Notes: generated by a model not told the origin, from the sequence alone. A stretch of DNA of 64,000 bases from JALOAT01 sp041685115 (GCA_041685115.1 JAWLGK010000001.1:1-64000), one strand, 5' to 3'. Counted from the stretch's first letter, positions 1 through 9,248 are shown. Made by a program: numbers and translations.

Positions 1-116
1 GGGAGTGGGGACGCTTCGTTCCCCGTCTATCCATCGTCAGACCTTTCGATAATTTCTCGCCCTCAGAAAGAAGATGTCCTTGTTGAGATCGGAAACCACC
101 GCGCACTCATGCCGCT

Positions 117-875
117 ATGCACGTATGCCCCCAACGTGCACCCATAAATTCTGCGGAACAGCCAAAATCCCTTACGGGTGACCGCAAAGGACGAGTCGTC
201 GCCGTGCTTGCAGCCACGGGGATAACGAAATACCTTCGGTGCCTGCTCAGGCCATCGGCAAGCACCGGAGAATCCCCACTGGCCACGCTCGACATCCTTG
301 ATCTCGGATCGCCCCTGTTCGGTCCCGTGCGCCTGTCGGCCGGACCGGGGGAGGTGGTCGGGCTGTCGGGGCCCTCGGGCGCGGGCAAGACCTTGTTGCT
401 GCGAGGCGTGGCCGACCTGGACCCGACCCGTGGCGAGGTGTACCTGGACGGCCAATCGCGCAGCGGCTTTCAGGCAGCCGCGTGGCGCGCCGCCGTCGCT
501 TATCTGCCGGCAGAGAGCCAGTGGTGGGAGGAACGCATCGGCGCCCATTTTCAGGCCTCCGCCGACGCGCTGCACGCCCTTGGCCTGCCGGGTGATGCCC
601 TGGACTGGGAGGTGGCACGCTGCTCCACCGGTGAACGCCAGCGCCTGGCCTTGCTTCGACTGCTCGCCGGAGGGCCCCGGGTGTTGCTGCTCGATGAACC
701 GACCGCCAGCCTCGATCCGGCGGCCGCAGAGCAGGTGGAGGCCTGCGTGCTGGCCTATGCACGCGCCTGTGGTGCGCCGGTGTTGTGGGTGAGCCACGAC
801 CACGAGCAGTTGCGGCGTGTGGCGCGAAGGCGCTTTCAGGTCTTGCCGCGAGGCCGGCTGGAGCCCCTGGCATGA
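117..875 (+). CDS. fetA: ABC transporter ATP-binding protein, FetA (YbbL) type
   Basis: This is the ATPase subunit of a two-gene exporter of the FetAB (YbbL-YbbM) family, which in E. coli is linked to iron homeostasis and peroxide resistance. Walker A GPSGAGKT lies at residues 85-92 and Walker B VLLLDEP at about 189-195. The signature segment reads STGER in place of LSGGQ. ABC homology begins only near residue 55, so the first ~50 codons are probably not translated. Internal starts such as GTG 204 (behind AAGGAC) or CTG 279 (behind CGGAG) fit the family length of about 200-225 residues better. The stop overlaps the start of the membrane partner by four bases (ATGA), which supports translational coupling. 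Family assignment is firm, the iron role is inferred from the family, and the start is uncertain. Confidence 0.85.
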   Translation: MHVCPQRAPINSAEQPKSLTGDRKGRVVAVLAATGITKYLRCLLRPSASTGESPLATLDILDLGSPLFGPVRLSAGPGEVVGLSGPSGAGKTLLLRGVADLDPTRGEVYLDGQSRSGFQAAAWRAAVAYLPAESQWWEERIGAHFQASADALHALGLPGDALDWEVARCSTGERQRLALLRLLAGGPRVLLLDEPTASLDPAAAEQVEACVLAYARACGAPVLWVSHDHEQLRRVARRRFQVLPRGRLEPLA

Positions 876-1678
876 GTGTCATCGCACTGTCCGTTCTAGA
901 CCTTTCGCTTGCCGCACTGCTGGTGGCCGCGCTCGCTGTCGTCGCCCACGGTTTACGGTTGGGCCTGGGTCGCCGCCTGCTGCTGGGCGCCCTGCGCACC
1001 ACCTTGCAGTTGCTGCTCATCGGCCTGGTCTTGAAGGTGTTGTTCGAGAATGCCGGTTTGGGCTGGATCGCCCTGCTGGCGCTGATCATGCTCCTGGTAG
1101 CCGGCCGCGAGGTGATGGCGCGGCAGCAACGCCGCTTCGCGGGCCCGTGGGGATTCGGCCTGGGCACCGCCTCCATGTTCCTGTCGTCCTTCGCCGTGAC
1201 CTTGTTCGCGCTGATCGCGGTCATCGGCACCACGCCCTGGTGGCAGCCGCAGTACGCCATTCCGCTCTTGGGTATGCTGCTCGGCAATACCATGAACGGC
1301 GTGTCGCTCGGCCTCGACCGGCTCACCAGCGGCGCCTTCCAGCAACGCGCGGTGATTGAAACGCGCCTCGCCCTTGGCCACACCGCCGTCCAGGCCATCG
1401 GCGCCATCCGCCGCGACGCCGTGCGGGTGGGCATGGTGCACATCATGAACGCCATGGCGGCCGCCGGTATCGTCAGCCTGCCGGGCATGATGACCGGTCA
1501 GATCCTCGCCGGTACGCCGCCCATGGAGGCGGTGAAATACCAGATCCTGATCATGTTCCTCATTGCGGCGGGCACCGGTTTTGGTACCGTGGCCGCGGTG
1601 TGGTTCGGTGCACGCCGGCTGTTCGACGAACGCGAACGCCTGCGGCTGGATCGGCTTTCACATCCACGTACGCGATGA
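872..1678 (+). CDS. fetB: ABC transporter permease, FetB (YbbM) type
   Basis: This 268-residue polytopic inner-membrane protein of the UPF0014/FetB family is the permease for the ATPase just upstream. I chose the ATG at 872 because it overlaps the fetA stop as ATGA; the longer frame upstream is only the shadow of fetA. Hydrophobic segments cover residues 5-25, 35-60, 62-80, 92-120, 125-145, 190-215 and 225-250, and the family-typical GMLLGNTMNGVSLGLDRL stretch sits near residue 135. In E. coli FetAB the proposed role is iron export under oxidative stress. No metal-responsive operator is evident here. Confidence 0.9.
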   Translation: MSVIALSVLDLSLAALLVAALAVVAHGLRLGLGRRLLLGALRTTLQLLLIGLVLKVLFENAGLGWIALLALIMLLVAGREVMARQQRRFAGPWGFGLGTASMFLSSFAVTLFALIAVIGTTPWWQPQYAIPLLGMLLGNTMNGVSLGLDRLTSGAFQQRAVIETRLALGHTAVQAIGAIRRDAVRVGMVHIMNAMAAAGIVSLPGMMTGQILAGTPPMEAVKYQILIMFLIAAGTGFGTVAAVWFGARRLFDERERLRLDRLSHPRTR

Positions 1679-1692
1679 CAGGGAGAAAGTTC

Positions 1693-2142
1693 ATGCGCGC
1701 AATGTTGACCATGGGAATGTTGCTGTTCAGTGCCGTCGCCGCCGCGCAGGGCGGCGTGTTCAAGTGGGTCGACGGCAACGGTCAGGTGCATTACGGCGAA
1801 CGCCCGCCCGGTGACGCCCATGCGACCGCCATGGAAATCCCCACTTCCAGCGCGCCTTCGCAACCGGCCATCGAAGATGATCGCCGTGAACGGCAGCAAC
1901 GATTACTGGAGGCGTTCCAGAGCGATCGTGAGAAAAAACAAGAACAGGCCGCCCAGGCGGCCCGCGCAGCCGAGCAGCGCAAACGCAACTGTGCAGTTGC
2001 CCGCGACCGGCTGCGCCGTCTTCTGGAGGCGGGATTCCTCTACAACGTCGGCGAGGATGGAGAGCGCCAGGTCCTCGGTGATGCGCAACGGTCGGCCGCG
2101 GAGCAGGGTGCCCGTGCCGACGTCCAGCAGTGGTGCAACTGA
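1693..2142 (+). CDS. DUF4124 domain periplasmic protein
   Basis: This 149-residue protein has an N-terminal signal peptide (cleavage near AAAQG, residue ~20), then a DUF4124 domain with the characteristic FKWVDGNGQVHYGERPP sequence. A charged Glu/Arg/Gln-rich helical stretch follows (about residues 65-115), then a Cys-containing tail. DUF4124 proteins are common exported proteins of proteobacteria with no assigned activity. The start at 1693 is preceded by AGGGAGAAAG, and the gap to fetB is only 14 bases, so the two are probably co-transcribed. No functional link to the exporter is known. Confidence 0.8.
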   Translation: MRAMLTMGMLLFSAVAAAQGGVFKWVDGNGQVHYGERPPGDAHATAMEIPTSSAPSQPAIEDDRRERQQRLLEAFQSDREKKQEQAAQAARAAEQRKRNCAVARDRLRRLLEAGFLYNVGEDGERQVLGDAQRSAAEQGARADVQQWCN

Positions 2143-2474
2143 TTGCCTGCACCGCCGCGACACGTGCAAGGCAGATGGATTCCCTTGCACCACAGATAGC
2201 GAACTTGACCACGGCGAACTCGCGGCTATCTTGAGATTTCCCTCCCGTTGCGGAGCGGGGCGAATGGATGCGTCCCGGAGCGCCGATGCGCTCGGAATCT
2301 GCGGAAGGATGCCGCACACGCATGGATGATGCCCGCCCGGGCAACTGAGCGCAGGACCATCAGCAGGCTCACGGATGGAGCGGCGATGTTCTCCTTTGCC
2401 TCCCCTCCGTACAGCCGTCACCCATCGAACCGGCAGCCTCCGCCCGACACGTCGGTGTACCAGGAGGGACAGCC
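2143..2474. other. 332-bp intergenic stretch without a recognised gene
   Basis: Open frames here have no recognisable domain. The base composition looks lower in GC than the flanking genes. The only clear element is the AGGAGGG ribosome-binding site at its right end, which serves the GTG start at 2475. Confidence 0.5.
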
Positions 2475-3491
2475 GTGCATCAGATCATCAGGTATTCATT
2501 TCAGCTTATCCTGCTTTGCGGACTACTGGCGGGTTGCGGCGGCGATGACGGCGGCGATAGTCCGCCGCCGCAGTCAGGCATTGGAAGCCCCATCACCAAC
2601 CCGGGTGACGGCACCACTTCACCGATTACGTACTACGAAAGTGTCGGCTGTTCAGGTACGTCGGTGTATGTGCTTGCGCATCAGCACGATTGGCAGCTGT
2701 TCATGAATCCGAAGGCGTACAAGGACATCGCCGAGGATTCGTGCAAAACGATCTTCATTCATCTGACCGCGGGCGATGCCGGGAAAGGGAATGGTCCTGA
2801 GGGCAATCCGTATTATGCCGATCGAATTGCGGCGGCAATCAATGCGGTGGAGTTCGTCACCGACAGCTTCGCCGAGCCACCGGCTGCACCCGCTGATCAG
2901 ACACCTACTGAGGTCGGTACCTACCTCATTGCGTCGCACCGCTATGGAAACACCGTTTCGTTGTTCCTGAACTTGCCGGATGGGGGAACCGTCGATGGAG
3001 GCGGCTACGAAGAGACAGGCTACCAGTCCCTGAAGAAACTTTTTGAACAGGAGACAGTTACCGCGGTGGACGGAGCCTTGGCGCTTGCCGGATGGGATGA
3101 ACTGTTAAATCTCATGCAGGACATCGTCGCCGAGGAAGCGGGGGGTGAGCCCACCTACATCAACGGATTCGATTGGAATACGGAGCGCAATCCCGCCGAC
3201 CATTGGGATCATTTCTACGCTGCCAAGGCGGTCGAGGGCTTGGCGAACCGGCTCGGCTCAGCCGGAATCCGGTTATTCCGGGGTGACAGCGAGGCCAGAT
3301 TGCGCAGTAATCTGCGCCCGGGCGAGGTCATCGACTCCACGAGCGTCTACGCGGTAACTGTCGACAGCATGCGTTCCTCGGTGAGTCCGGAAGGATGGGC
3401 AAATACCGGATTACTCAGCAAGGCCTATTCGTGCCTGTGGCGTGCACCGGCAAATGGTCCTCTGAATGGGGAGTCTCTCTGTAGTCCGTGA
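2475..3491 (+). CDS. Putative lipoprotein of unknown function
   Basis: This 338-residue protein starts at a GTG behind a strong AGGAGGG. The N-terminus has a hydrophobic helix and a lipobox LLAGC (Cys at about residue 22), followed by a Gly/Asp/Pro-rich linker, so it is predicted to be an outer-membrane or surface lipoprotein. The rest is a globular region with few recognisable motifs, and I cannot assign a family. Its codon use is less GC-biased than the neighbouring genes, and it is flanked by a poorly structured gap and a strong hairpin, which hints at horizontal acquisition. Confidence 0.7.
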   Translation: MHQIIRYSFQLILLCGLLAGCGGDDGGDSPPPQSGIGSPITNPGDGTTSPITYYESVGCSGTSVYVLAHQHDWQLFMNPKAYKDIAEDSCKTIFIHLTAGDAGKGNGPEGNPYYADRIAAAINAVEFVTDSFAEPPAAPADQTPTEVGTYLIASHRYGNTVSLFLNLPDGGTVDGGGYEETGYQSLKKLFEQETVTAVDGALALAGWDELLNLMQDIVAEEAGGEPTYINGFDWNTERNPADHWDHFYAAKAVEGLANRLGSAGIRLFRGDSEARLRSNLRPGEVIDSTSVYAVTVDSMRSSVSPEGWANTGLLSKAYSCLWRAPANGPLNGESLCSP

Positions 3492-3502
3492 TATGCAGTG
3501 TT

Positions 3503-3538
3503 GCCGCCGTGTAACAGCCGACGCTGCTACACGGCGGC
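3503..3538 (+). terminator. Hairpin after the lipoprotein gene
   Basis: A perfect 11-bp inverted repeat (3503-3513 with 3528-3538) contains an inner 4-bp stem CAGC/GCTG around CGAC. It lies 11 bases after the lipoprotein stop. A short pyrimidine run (CCTTTCT) follows, but no long T tract, so it may terminate weakly or stabilise the 3' end. Confidence 0.55.
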
Positions 3539-3657
3539 CGACCTTTCTGGCCAGCGCCTTGCAAACCCAACGGGCGCCGATGACAATCGGGCTTCACGAC
3601 GCGGCGGGATGTCACAAAAACGCCGCACGTGCGGGTTGCCATAGGACAGGGGGGATC

Positions 3658-4149
3658 ATGAACATCGTCAGATTGCTGGTCGTAAGTCTTGTCACGGCTA
3701 TTGCCTTGCCGGTCTTCGCCGATCCTCCGCCCGGCTATCCATTCCTCACCTACGACGAAGGCCTGCGTCGCGCCGCCGCCGAAGACAAGCCGGTGTTCCT
3801 TTATTTTGGTCGTTACGGCTGCGGCTGGTGCGACAAGACCAACAAGGAATCCTTCGCCGACCCGAAGGTGAAGAAGCGCTACACGGAGAACTACGTGTTG
3901 GTCTACGTGGACGCGGAGAGCGGTGATCGCATCACGCTGCCGGACGGCGAGCGCATCACCGAGATGGAACTGGGCGCACGCATGAACGTGTTCGCCACCC
4001 CGGTGTTCGTCTGGCTCGCACCGGACGGCCGCCAGCTGCTGAAAGTCCCGGGCTACAAGACCGCCGAGGAATTCGGGCACTTCGACGACTACGTGCGGGG
4101 CGGTCACTACCGGACCACGAGCCTGCTCCAGTTTCTGGGTTCGCGATGA
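3658..4149 (+). CDS. Periplasmic thioredoxin-fold protein
   Basis: This 163-residue protein has a signal peptide (residues 1-21, cut after VFA) and a thioredoxin-like domain with the redox motif C55-G-W-C58 in the segment YGCGWCDKT. The downstream VYVDAESG and cis-Pro region FATPVFVWL fit the thioredoxin/DUF255-like fold. It is presumably a periplasmic disulfide reductase or thiol-disulfide exchange protein. The start at 3658 follows GGGGGG; longer upstream frames lack a signal peptide. The stop overlaps the next start as ATGA, so it is coupled to the beta-propeller protein, which may be a substrate or partner (inference). Confidence 0.85.
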   Translation: MNIVRLLVVSLVTAIALPVFADPPPGYPFLTYDEGLRRAAAEDKPVFLYFGRYGCGWCDKTNKESFADPKVKKRYTENYVLVYVDAESGDRITLPDGERITEMELGARMNVFATPVFVWLAPDGRQLLKVPGYKTAEEFGHFDDYVRGGHYRTTSLLQFLGSR

Positions 4150-5336
4150 AGCGCCTGCTGTTGGTGTTGTCGTTGGCGGCAACCCCGGCGGCCGCCGAGT
4201 GGATCTTCTCCGAGGGGCACGCGGTGAATGGCGAGACCACCGCGGGTGTGTTCGCCCATCTGGAATCCGCCGGGCGGCGCTCGCTCGCGGTGAACGGTGA
4301 CACGGTCGCCGTGGTGTGGGAAGACAACCGCAGCGGCGCGCCGCAGGCGTACTTGGCCATGCGGACGTCGGAGCGCGAGATGTTTTCCTCGCCCGTGCAA
4401 CTGAGTACGGGCAAGGAGGCCTACGAACCCGCCATCGCCGCCTTCGCCGGCGGCTTCGTGGTCGCCTGGGAGCAGGACGGCGGCGTGTACGTGCGTGCCG
4501 TCGACGCCGACGGCGTCGGTCCACTGCAAAGGCTCGGCGGTGCGCGCGCCTCGCAGCCCACCCTGCACGGGGCCGGCGATCGCCTGTTTGCCGCCTGGGT
4601 GGAACGGGTGGGGCGCCACGGCCAGGTCCAGGTGGCGCCGCTTACGGTGCAAGGCCGGCGTGTGCATGTCGGTGCGCACCGCGCCGCGGATGCGCAACCC
4701 CTGCACGACAGCCAACTCTACCCGAGCCTCGCCCATTCCGGCGACCACTTGGTGGTCGCCTGGGAGGACCGGCGCGCCGGCCACACGCGGTTGTTCTATG
4801 CCTGCGCGCCCATGGCCACGCTCACATTCACTACCCCCGAACCCTTGAATGAACACCCGCCGCCGCCCAGCACCGGATTCGGCCGCGGCGGCGGCGTGAC
4901 CCGTGTGGCGCTCGGCGGTAACGGCGAGCAGGTGACCGCCGTGTGGATGGACAAACGGGACTTCCAGAGCGGCTACGACATCTATGCCGCGTCCCTCGGT
5001 GAAGACTGCCGCTTCGGCGCCAACGAAAAGGTGCAGGACCTGTTCGGCGAGAACACGCCCCAGTGGCACCCGGTGGTGGCCGTGGCCCACGACGGCGCCA
5101 TGGTCGCGGTCTGGGACGACCCGCGCGACGGCAATCCGGACCTGTGGCTTGCCGAACGGGCTGAGGAAGGCTGGGCCGACAACATCGCCGTGACTCCGGC
5201 ACACGGTCCGGCGCGTCAGGACAATCCCATGCTGGCCTTCGATGAAAGGGGACGCCTCCACCTGGCCTGGCTGCATGCCCCGGAAGGCGCGCCACTGCGC
5301 GTGATGCATGCGGTCGCCACACGGCTGACGCCGTGA
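4146..5336 (+). CDS. Exported beta-propeller protein with Asp-box-like repeats
   Basis: This 396-residue protein has a signal peptide (cleavage after PAAA, residue ~17). It contains repeated units of the type VVWEDNRSG, VVAWEDRRAG, AVWMDKRD and AVWDDPRDG at roughly 50-80-residue spacing, typical of sialidase/BNR-like six-bladed propellers. No catalytic Arg triad or Asp/Tyr pair of true sialidases is evident, so an enzymatic role is not supported. It is translationally coupled to the preceding thioredoxin-fold protein, so both probably work together in the periplasm. The exact role is unknown. Confidence 0.75.
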   Translation: MKRLLLVLSLAATPAAAEWIFSEGHAVNGETTAGVFAHLESAGRRSLAVNGDTVAVVWEDNRSGAPQAYLAMRTSEREMFSSPVQLSTGKEAYEPAIAAFAGGFVVAWEQDGGVYVRAVDADGVGPLQRLGGARASQPTLHGAGDRLFAAWVERVGRHGQVQVAPLTVQGRRVHVGAHRAADAQPLHDSQLYPSLAHSGDHLVVAWEDRRAGHTRLFYACAPMATLTFTTPEPLNEHPPPPSTGFGRGGGVTRVALGGNGEQVTAVWMDKRDFQSGYDIYAASLGEDCRFGANEKVQDLFGENTPQWHPVVAVAHDGAMVAVWDDPRDGNPDLWLAERAEEGWADNIAVTPAHGPARQDNPMLAFDERGRLHLAWLHAPEGAPLRVMHAVATRLTP

Positions 5337-5387
5337 GCGTGCGCCGACCGGCTCTTCGGCAAGGATCGACAGCCGGCGCCTGCGCCC

Positions 5388-6140
5388 CTACGGCAGGTAG
5401 ATGGCAAAGCAACCGCCGCCGAGGTCGCCGCCATTGCTGAGTTCGATGAAGCCCTCGCGCTCCTTGTTGGTATGCAGCGAGGCGATAAGGGAAGCGAAGT
5501 GGAGCCCGAGGCGTGTGCTCGCGAGGATTTGCGATCGCGGCAGGGGTTCGCTGGCTGTGAAACCGCGTCCGAGCATGGTTTCAGGAAACCCGGGCCCATT
5601 GTCCTGGACACGCAGGCAGACAAAACCGTTTTCGCATGATGCCTCGATGGCGAGCCGATCCGAGGTATAGCGGGCGGCGTTGTTGACCACGTTGTCCATG
5701 ACGCCGCCAAGGAGAAACGGGTCGAAGTACCACGCGAGATCGGCCGGGCAATGTATGTCTGCACGGATACCTTTGAAATCGAACATGGGCTGGTTCGACA
5801 GGATGCTCTCTTCGAGGAAGTCGCCGACCTCCACCTCGACCACGTTTGGCGTGTAGCCTGTGCCGCAACGGTAGAGCATGAGCAACTGTACGAGGGCGCC
5901 GTTGATGCGCTTCGCCTCGTACTGGAGCTGGGCCACACTCTTGCGGTCAACGGTGCACTGGCCACCCTCGTCGAACAGGCCTTCGAGCGAGGAAAGGACC
6001 ATGCCGATGGAATTTTTCATGTCATGGATGCTCGACGCCATGACCGTGGCAAAGTCGAGCGACTTTATGGCCTGCCCGGCAGACGTGGCCTCCCTGCCTT
6101 GCGAAAGCGACCGATGGCACGCCAGCTCGTTGGTGTTCAT
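5388..6140 (-). CDS. Cytoplasmic histidine kinase, short form
   Basis: This 250-residue protein has no membrane segment. It carries an H-box SSIHDMKNSIG (His39) in a helical dimerisation region, then a HATPase domain with N-box DNVVNNAARYT, G1 RVQDNGPGFP and G2 RLGLHFA. It lacks any sensory domain of its own, so it is likely driven by a partner. The start at 6140 is chosen because it overlaps the stop of the receiver-TPR gene as ATGA, making that protein its evident cognate regulator. Together they form a compact two-component pair with unknown input. Confidence 0.85.
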   Translation of the reverse strand: MNTNELACHRSLSQGREATSAGQAIKSLDFATVMASSIHDMKNSIGMVLSSLEGLFDEGGQCTVDRKSVAQLQYEAKRINGALVQLLMLYRCGTGYTPNVVEVEVGDFLEESILSNQPMFDFKGIRADIHCPADLAWYFDPFLLGGVMDNVVNNAARYTSDRLAIEASCENGFVCLRVQDNGPGFPETMLGRGFTASEPLPRSQILASTRLGLHFASLIASLHTNKEREGFIELSNGGDLGGGCFAIYLP

Positions 6141-7786
6141 GGGGACACCGCTTGCCCGGATACAGCGCCGGACGCCGACTTGGCATTGGCCGCCATGCGT
6201 TTGTAGATCGCCCAAAGGCGATGCAGGGTTCCGTCCGCGGGATATTTCTGGCGCACCCGGGTGAGACGGTCACGTACGGTGGCGAGTCCTTGTGGCGTCG
6301 TGGTGCTCTTTTCCATCAACATCAATAGCGCCTGGGCGGCATTGAGGGCGATGGTGCGATTGTCCGGCATTTCTCTCGCTGCCTGCTCGAACAGGCGGTT
6401 GGCCTCTTCGAGGCGCCCTTGTTTCACCAGCTCCACGCCCGTGTTGTTGAGTCGTGTGACCACCTCCTGGGTGGAGGTGATAACCTCTAAGGCCTCCTGG
6501 TGAAGGCCGGATTCCATGAACGAGGCCTTCGCCTTGGCGATGAAGCCGGCATCTTCGTGATTGTTCCTCACCGCATCCCGGAGCAGCGTCAGACCTTTGT
6601 CCGTTTCTCCCACCTGGATGTAGGCCTTGGCCAGTTCCACGCTGGTGTCGTCGTCGATGTGCACGCCCTTGGTATGCAGAGCGATGGCGTCGCTGAAGGC
6701 CTTTTTTGCATCGGCATCCCTTCCGACAGACGTATACGCGCGGCCCTCGGCCAGCACGGCCTGGAGCAGCGCTGGCGCTTCGCCGCGAAATTCCGTGCGC
6801 ATGGTGTCGATGAGCTTGATGGCCTCGGTGGACTTGGAGGACTTCACCAACACGTCGCTCAACGCGGTGTAATGGGCGGGGTCCTTGAACACGGATTCCC
6901 GTCCGAGCTGGACGGTCTTGCGATAGGCCTGTTCCGCCACCGAGAGGCTGCCGTTGCGAGTGGCCACCTCACCCAGCATGCGCTGACGTAGAATCGCGCG
7001 GGGCGAGATGCTCGTGGCGTTGGCAAGGACATCTTGAGCGGCCTGCACCTCTCCCAGGGCGATCAGTGTCTTCGCGAGACCGTCATGCGCCTCCATGAAC
7101 ATGGGATTTTGCTGCACCTGCTCACGGAATACCGAGCGCGCCTCCTCCAGGCGTCCCTGCCAATGGAGACTTTTTCCGAGCGCAACGGCGGCCCACGGGA
7201 TGGACCTCTCGGTGAGGAGATGCTGGCAAATCTCCTCCGCTTCCTGGTGGCGTCCGGTATTCAGGCAGAGTTCCACCTTGAGCTGCAAGAATTCACCGGC
7301 ATTGCGCGCCTGCGCCGCGATGCGTTTGTCGCAGATCTCGATAGCCCTTTGAAAGTCCTGGTCCTCGATGGCCTTCTCGATCTCGCCGAGATCGGCCTTC
7401 CTGGCCAGCTGGCGATCCAGACGTTTGCGCAGCAGTTCCTTGGTAAACGGCTTGGTGAGATAGCCGTCGGGTTTGTATTCCACGGCGCCAAGCACCATTT
7501 CCGTGGTGTTTTCGGCGGTGATCATGAAAAAGATCGCGGAGCGTCGCAGCAGCCCGCGGTGCCGTACTTCCTCCAGCACCTGCTGGCCGTCCTTGCCGTC
7601 CCCGAGGTTGTAATCACACAGGACGATGTCGAAAGCGATTTTCGAGATGAGTTCAACGGCCTCGCTGCCGTTGATCGCGGTGTGGATGGTCTCGAAGCCT
7701 ATCGCGCGCAGCATCTGCTTCAGGGTGCTGCGCATGTTGCTGAAGTCGTCGACAACGAGAACTGCCTTCTTGCTGAATTCATTCAT
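6137..7786 (-). CDS. Response regulator with TPR effector domain
   Basis: This 549-residue protein has an N-terminal receiver domain (about residues 6-125) with acidic pocket D13-D14, phosphoacceptor D58 (VLCDYNLGDG), the conserved Thr/Ser in FFMITAEN and Lys in YLTKPFT. The remainder is built from tetratricopeptide-like helical repeats up to about residue 520. There is no DNA-binding or enzymatic output domain, so the output is likely protein-protein interaction. The start at 7786 has GGTGGA seven bases upstream; an alternative ATG lies four codons earlier at 7798. It is translationally coupled to the kinase downstream. Confidence 0.88.
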   Translation of the reverse strand: MNEFSKKAVLVVDDFSNMRSTLKQMLRAIGFETIHTAINGSEAVELISKIAFDIVLCDYNLGDGKDGQQVLEEVRHRGLLRRSAIFFMITAENTTEMVLGAVEYKPDGYLTKPFTKELLRKRLDRQLARKADLGEIEKAIEDQDFQRAIEICDKRIAAQARNAGEFLQLKVELCLNTGRHQEAEEICQHLLTERSIPWAAVALGKSLHWQGRLEEARSVFREQVQQNPMFMEAHDGLAKTLIALGEVQAAQDVLANATSISPRAILRQRMLGEVATRNGSLSVAEQAYRKTVQLGRESVFKDPAHYTALSDVLVKSSKSTEAIKLIDTMRTEFRGEAPALLQAVLAEGRAYTSVGRDADAKKAFSDAIALHTKGVHIDDDTSVELAKAYIQVGETDKGLTLLRDAVRNNHEDAGFIAKAKASFMESGLHQEALEVITSTQEVVTRLNNTGVELVKQGRLEEANRLFEQAAREMPDNRTIALNAAQALLMLMEKSTTTPQGLATVRDRLTRVRQKYPADGTLHRLWAIYKRMAANAKSASGAVSGQAVSP

Positions 7787-8042
7787 GCATCTGTCCACCG
7801 TCCGGGCTATGCGATGGAAAGGGGGCAGCCCCTGACTTTCATAGCGACTTTGTTCCGGATACTAATCAACTCACTGCTGAGGGAATCTCCGATTTGCCCG
7901 GTAAGTCCCTGGTCGTGGGTGCAGAGCTTGGGTGTGACAGCCTTTCAGAGCCGACCTGGGAACGTAGGCCGTTGGTGTGAAACGACGATTAGGTCGCCGT
8001 GGTATTGAAGGTGAAACGCGATTGCCTGAGCGGTGATGACAC

Positions 8043-9248
8043 CTATGCGGCGTCGCCGGGTAACGACTCGCGCTGCGGCGCCAAGGCCGCCGCGTTGGCA
8101 CGGCGCAGCCACAGGAGTGTGCCGAGGATGCTCAGGATGCCCGGGATCACGCCGACGTTGACCACGGTCCAGCCATAGTGATGTTGCAGCATGCCGGCGG
8201 AAAGCACCGCCAGGGTTGCGATACCGAACACGGCGAAGTCGTTGGCCGCCTGGACCTTTGCCTGTTCCACGGCCGCATAGCCGGTGGTCAGCAGCTGGGT
8301 TGCGCCGATGAACAGGAAGTTCCAGCCGATGCCGAGCAGGAACAACGCCAGCCAGAAGTGCGCCATGGTGGTGCCGATCAGATTGATGGCCACGCAGGCG
8401 GCGTTCAGCAGTGCGCCGACCATCATTACGCGCCACAGGCCGAACCGCTGGATGAGCCGTCCGGTGAAGAACGACGGTGCAAACATCCCGAGCACGTGCC
8501 ATTCGATGACGAAGGCGGTGTCCTGGTAGCCGTGCATGTGGCCGTGCATGGCCAGCGGCGTGGCCGTCATCACCAGGGACATCACGCCGTAGCCCAGCGC
8601 GCCCGTCAGCACCGCGCCCACCATGGCCGGCTGGCGGAAAATGACAGCGAGGGGACGGCCCGCGGACTGGAAGGGGCGTGGCTTGGGGATGTCGAGCCGG
8701 GTGAGCAGCGCGAACACTAAGGCATACAGACCGACCAGGATCACATAGCCGCCGGCGAAGGCGTGGCCGTGCAGCAGGTGATCGCCCCAGTGGCCCAGGT
8801 TGGGCCCGATCAGCGCCGCGATGACACCCCCCGCCAGCACATAGGCAATGGCGCGAGCGCGGTACTCGGTGCTGGCGGCGTCCACCGCGGCGAAGCGAAA
8901 ATAATTGCCGATACCCGTGAAACTGCCGATGAGTGCGGAAGCGAGGCAAAAGAGCGCAAAGTGTCCGGCGACGATGCTGTAGGCCGCCAGTGCGGCGCCG
9001 CCTACCGCCAGGCCCGCACCGAGCAGAAAGCCGCCCCGCCGGCCGATGCGCGCCATGAGCAGCGAGGCCGGAATGATCGCCGCCAGCGACGCGGCCATCT
9101 GGAGTGCCAACGGCAGCGTCGCCCAGGTCGGGTCGGTGGCGAGTCGCTGTCCCACCAACGACCCGGTGGCGAACAGCAGCACGGCGCCTGACATCATCAC
9201 CGCCTGTCCGGCGGCGAGCAGCGCCACGTTCTTCTTCATGGGCGTCAT
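8043..9248 (-). CDS. MFS transporter
   Basis: This 401-residue protein has about 12 hydrophobic segments and the MFS loop-2/3-like motif ARIGRRGGFLLG near residues 64-76. A second such pattern, GRLIQRFGLWR, lies in the C-terminal half. I chose the ATG at 9248 because GGAGGTC sits just upstream; the longer frame adds an implausible hydrophilic leader. The substrate cannot be read from sequence. It lies 63 bases downstream of speE's stop in divergent-free order on the same strand, but a shared transcript with speE reads the other way round (MFS is upstream of nothing recognisable). Confidence 0.85.
   Translation of the reverse strand: MTPMKKNVALLAAGQAVMMSGAVLLFATGSLVGQRLATDPTWATLPLALQMAASLAAIIPASLLMARIGRRGGFLLGAGLAVGGAALAAYSIVAGHFALFCLASALIGSFTGIGNYFRFAAVDAASTEYRARAIAYVLAGGVIAALIGPNLGHWGDHLLHGHAFAGGYVILVGLYALVFALLTRLDIPKPRPFQSAGRPLAVIFRQPAMVGAVLTGALGYGVMSLVMTATPLAMHGHMHGYQDTAFVIEWHVLGMFAPSFFTGRLIQRFGLWRVMMVGALLNAACVAINLIGTTMAHFWLALFLLGIGWNFLFIGATQLLTTGYAAVEQAKVQAANDFAVFGIATLAVLSAGMLQHHYGWTVVNVGVIPGILSILGTLLWLRRANAAALAPQRESLPGDAA

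Noticed and set aside
1..116. A gene at the left edge
   Set aside because: No open frame with recognisable similarity; the stretch looks like leader or intergenic DNA.
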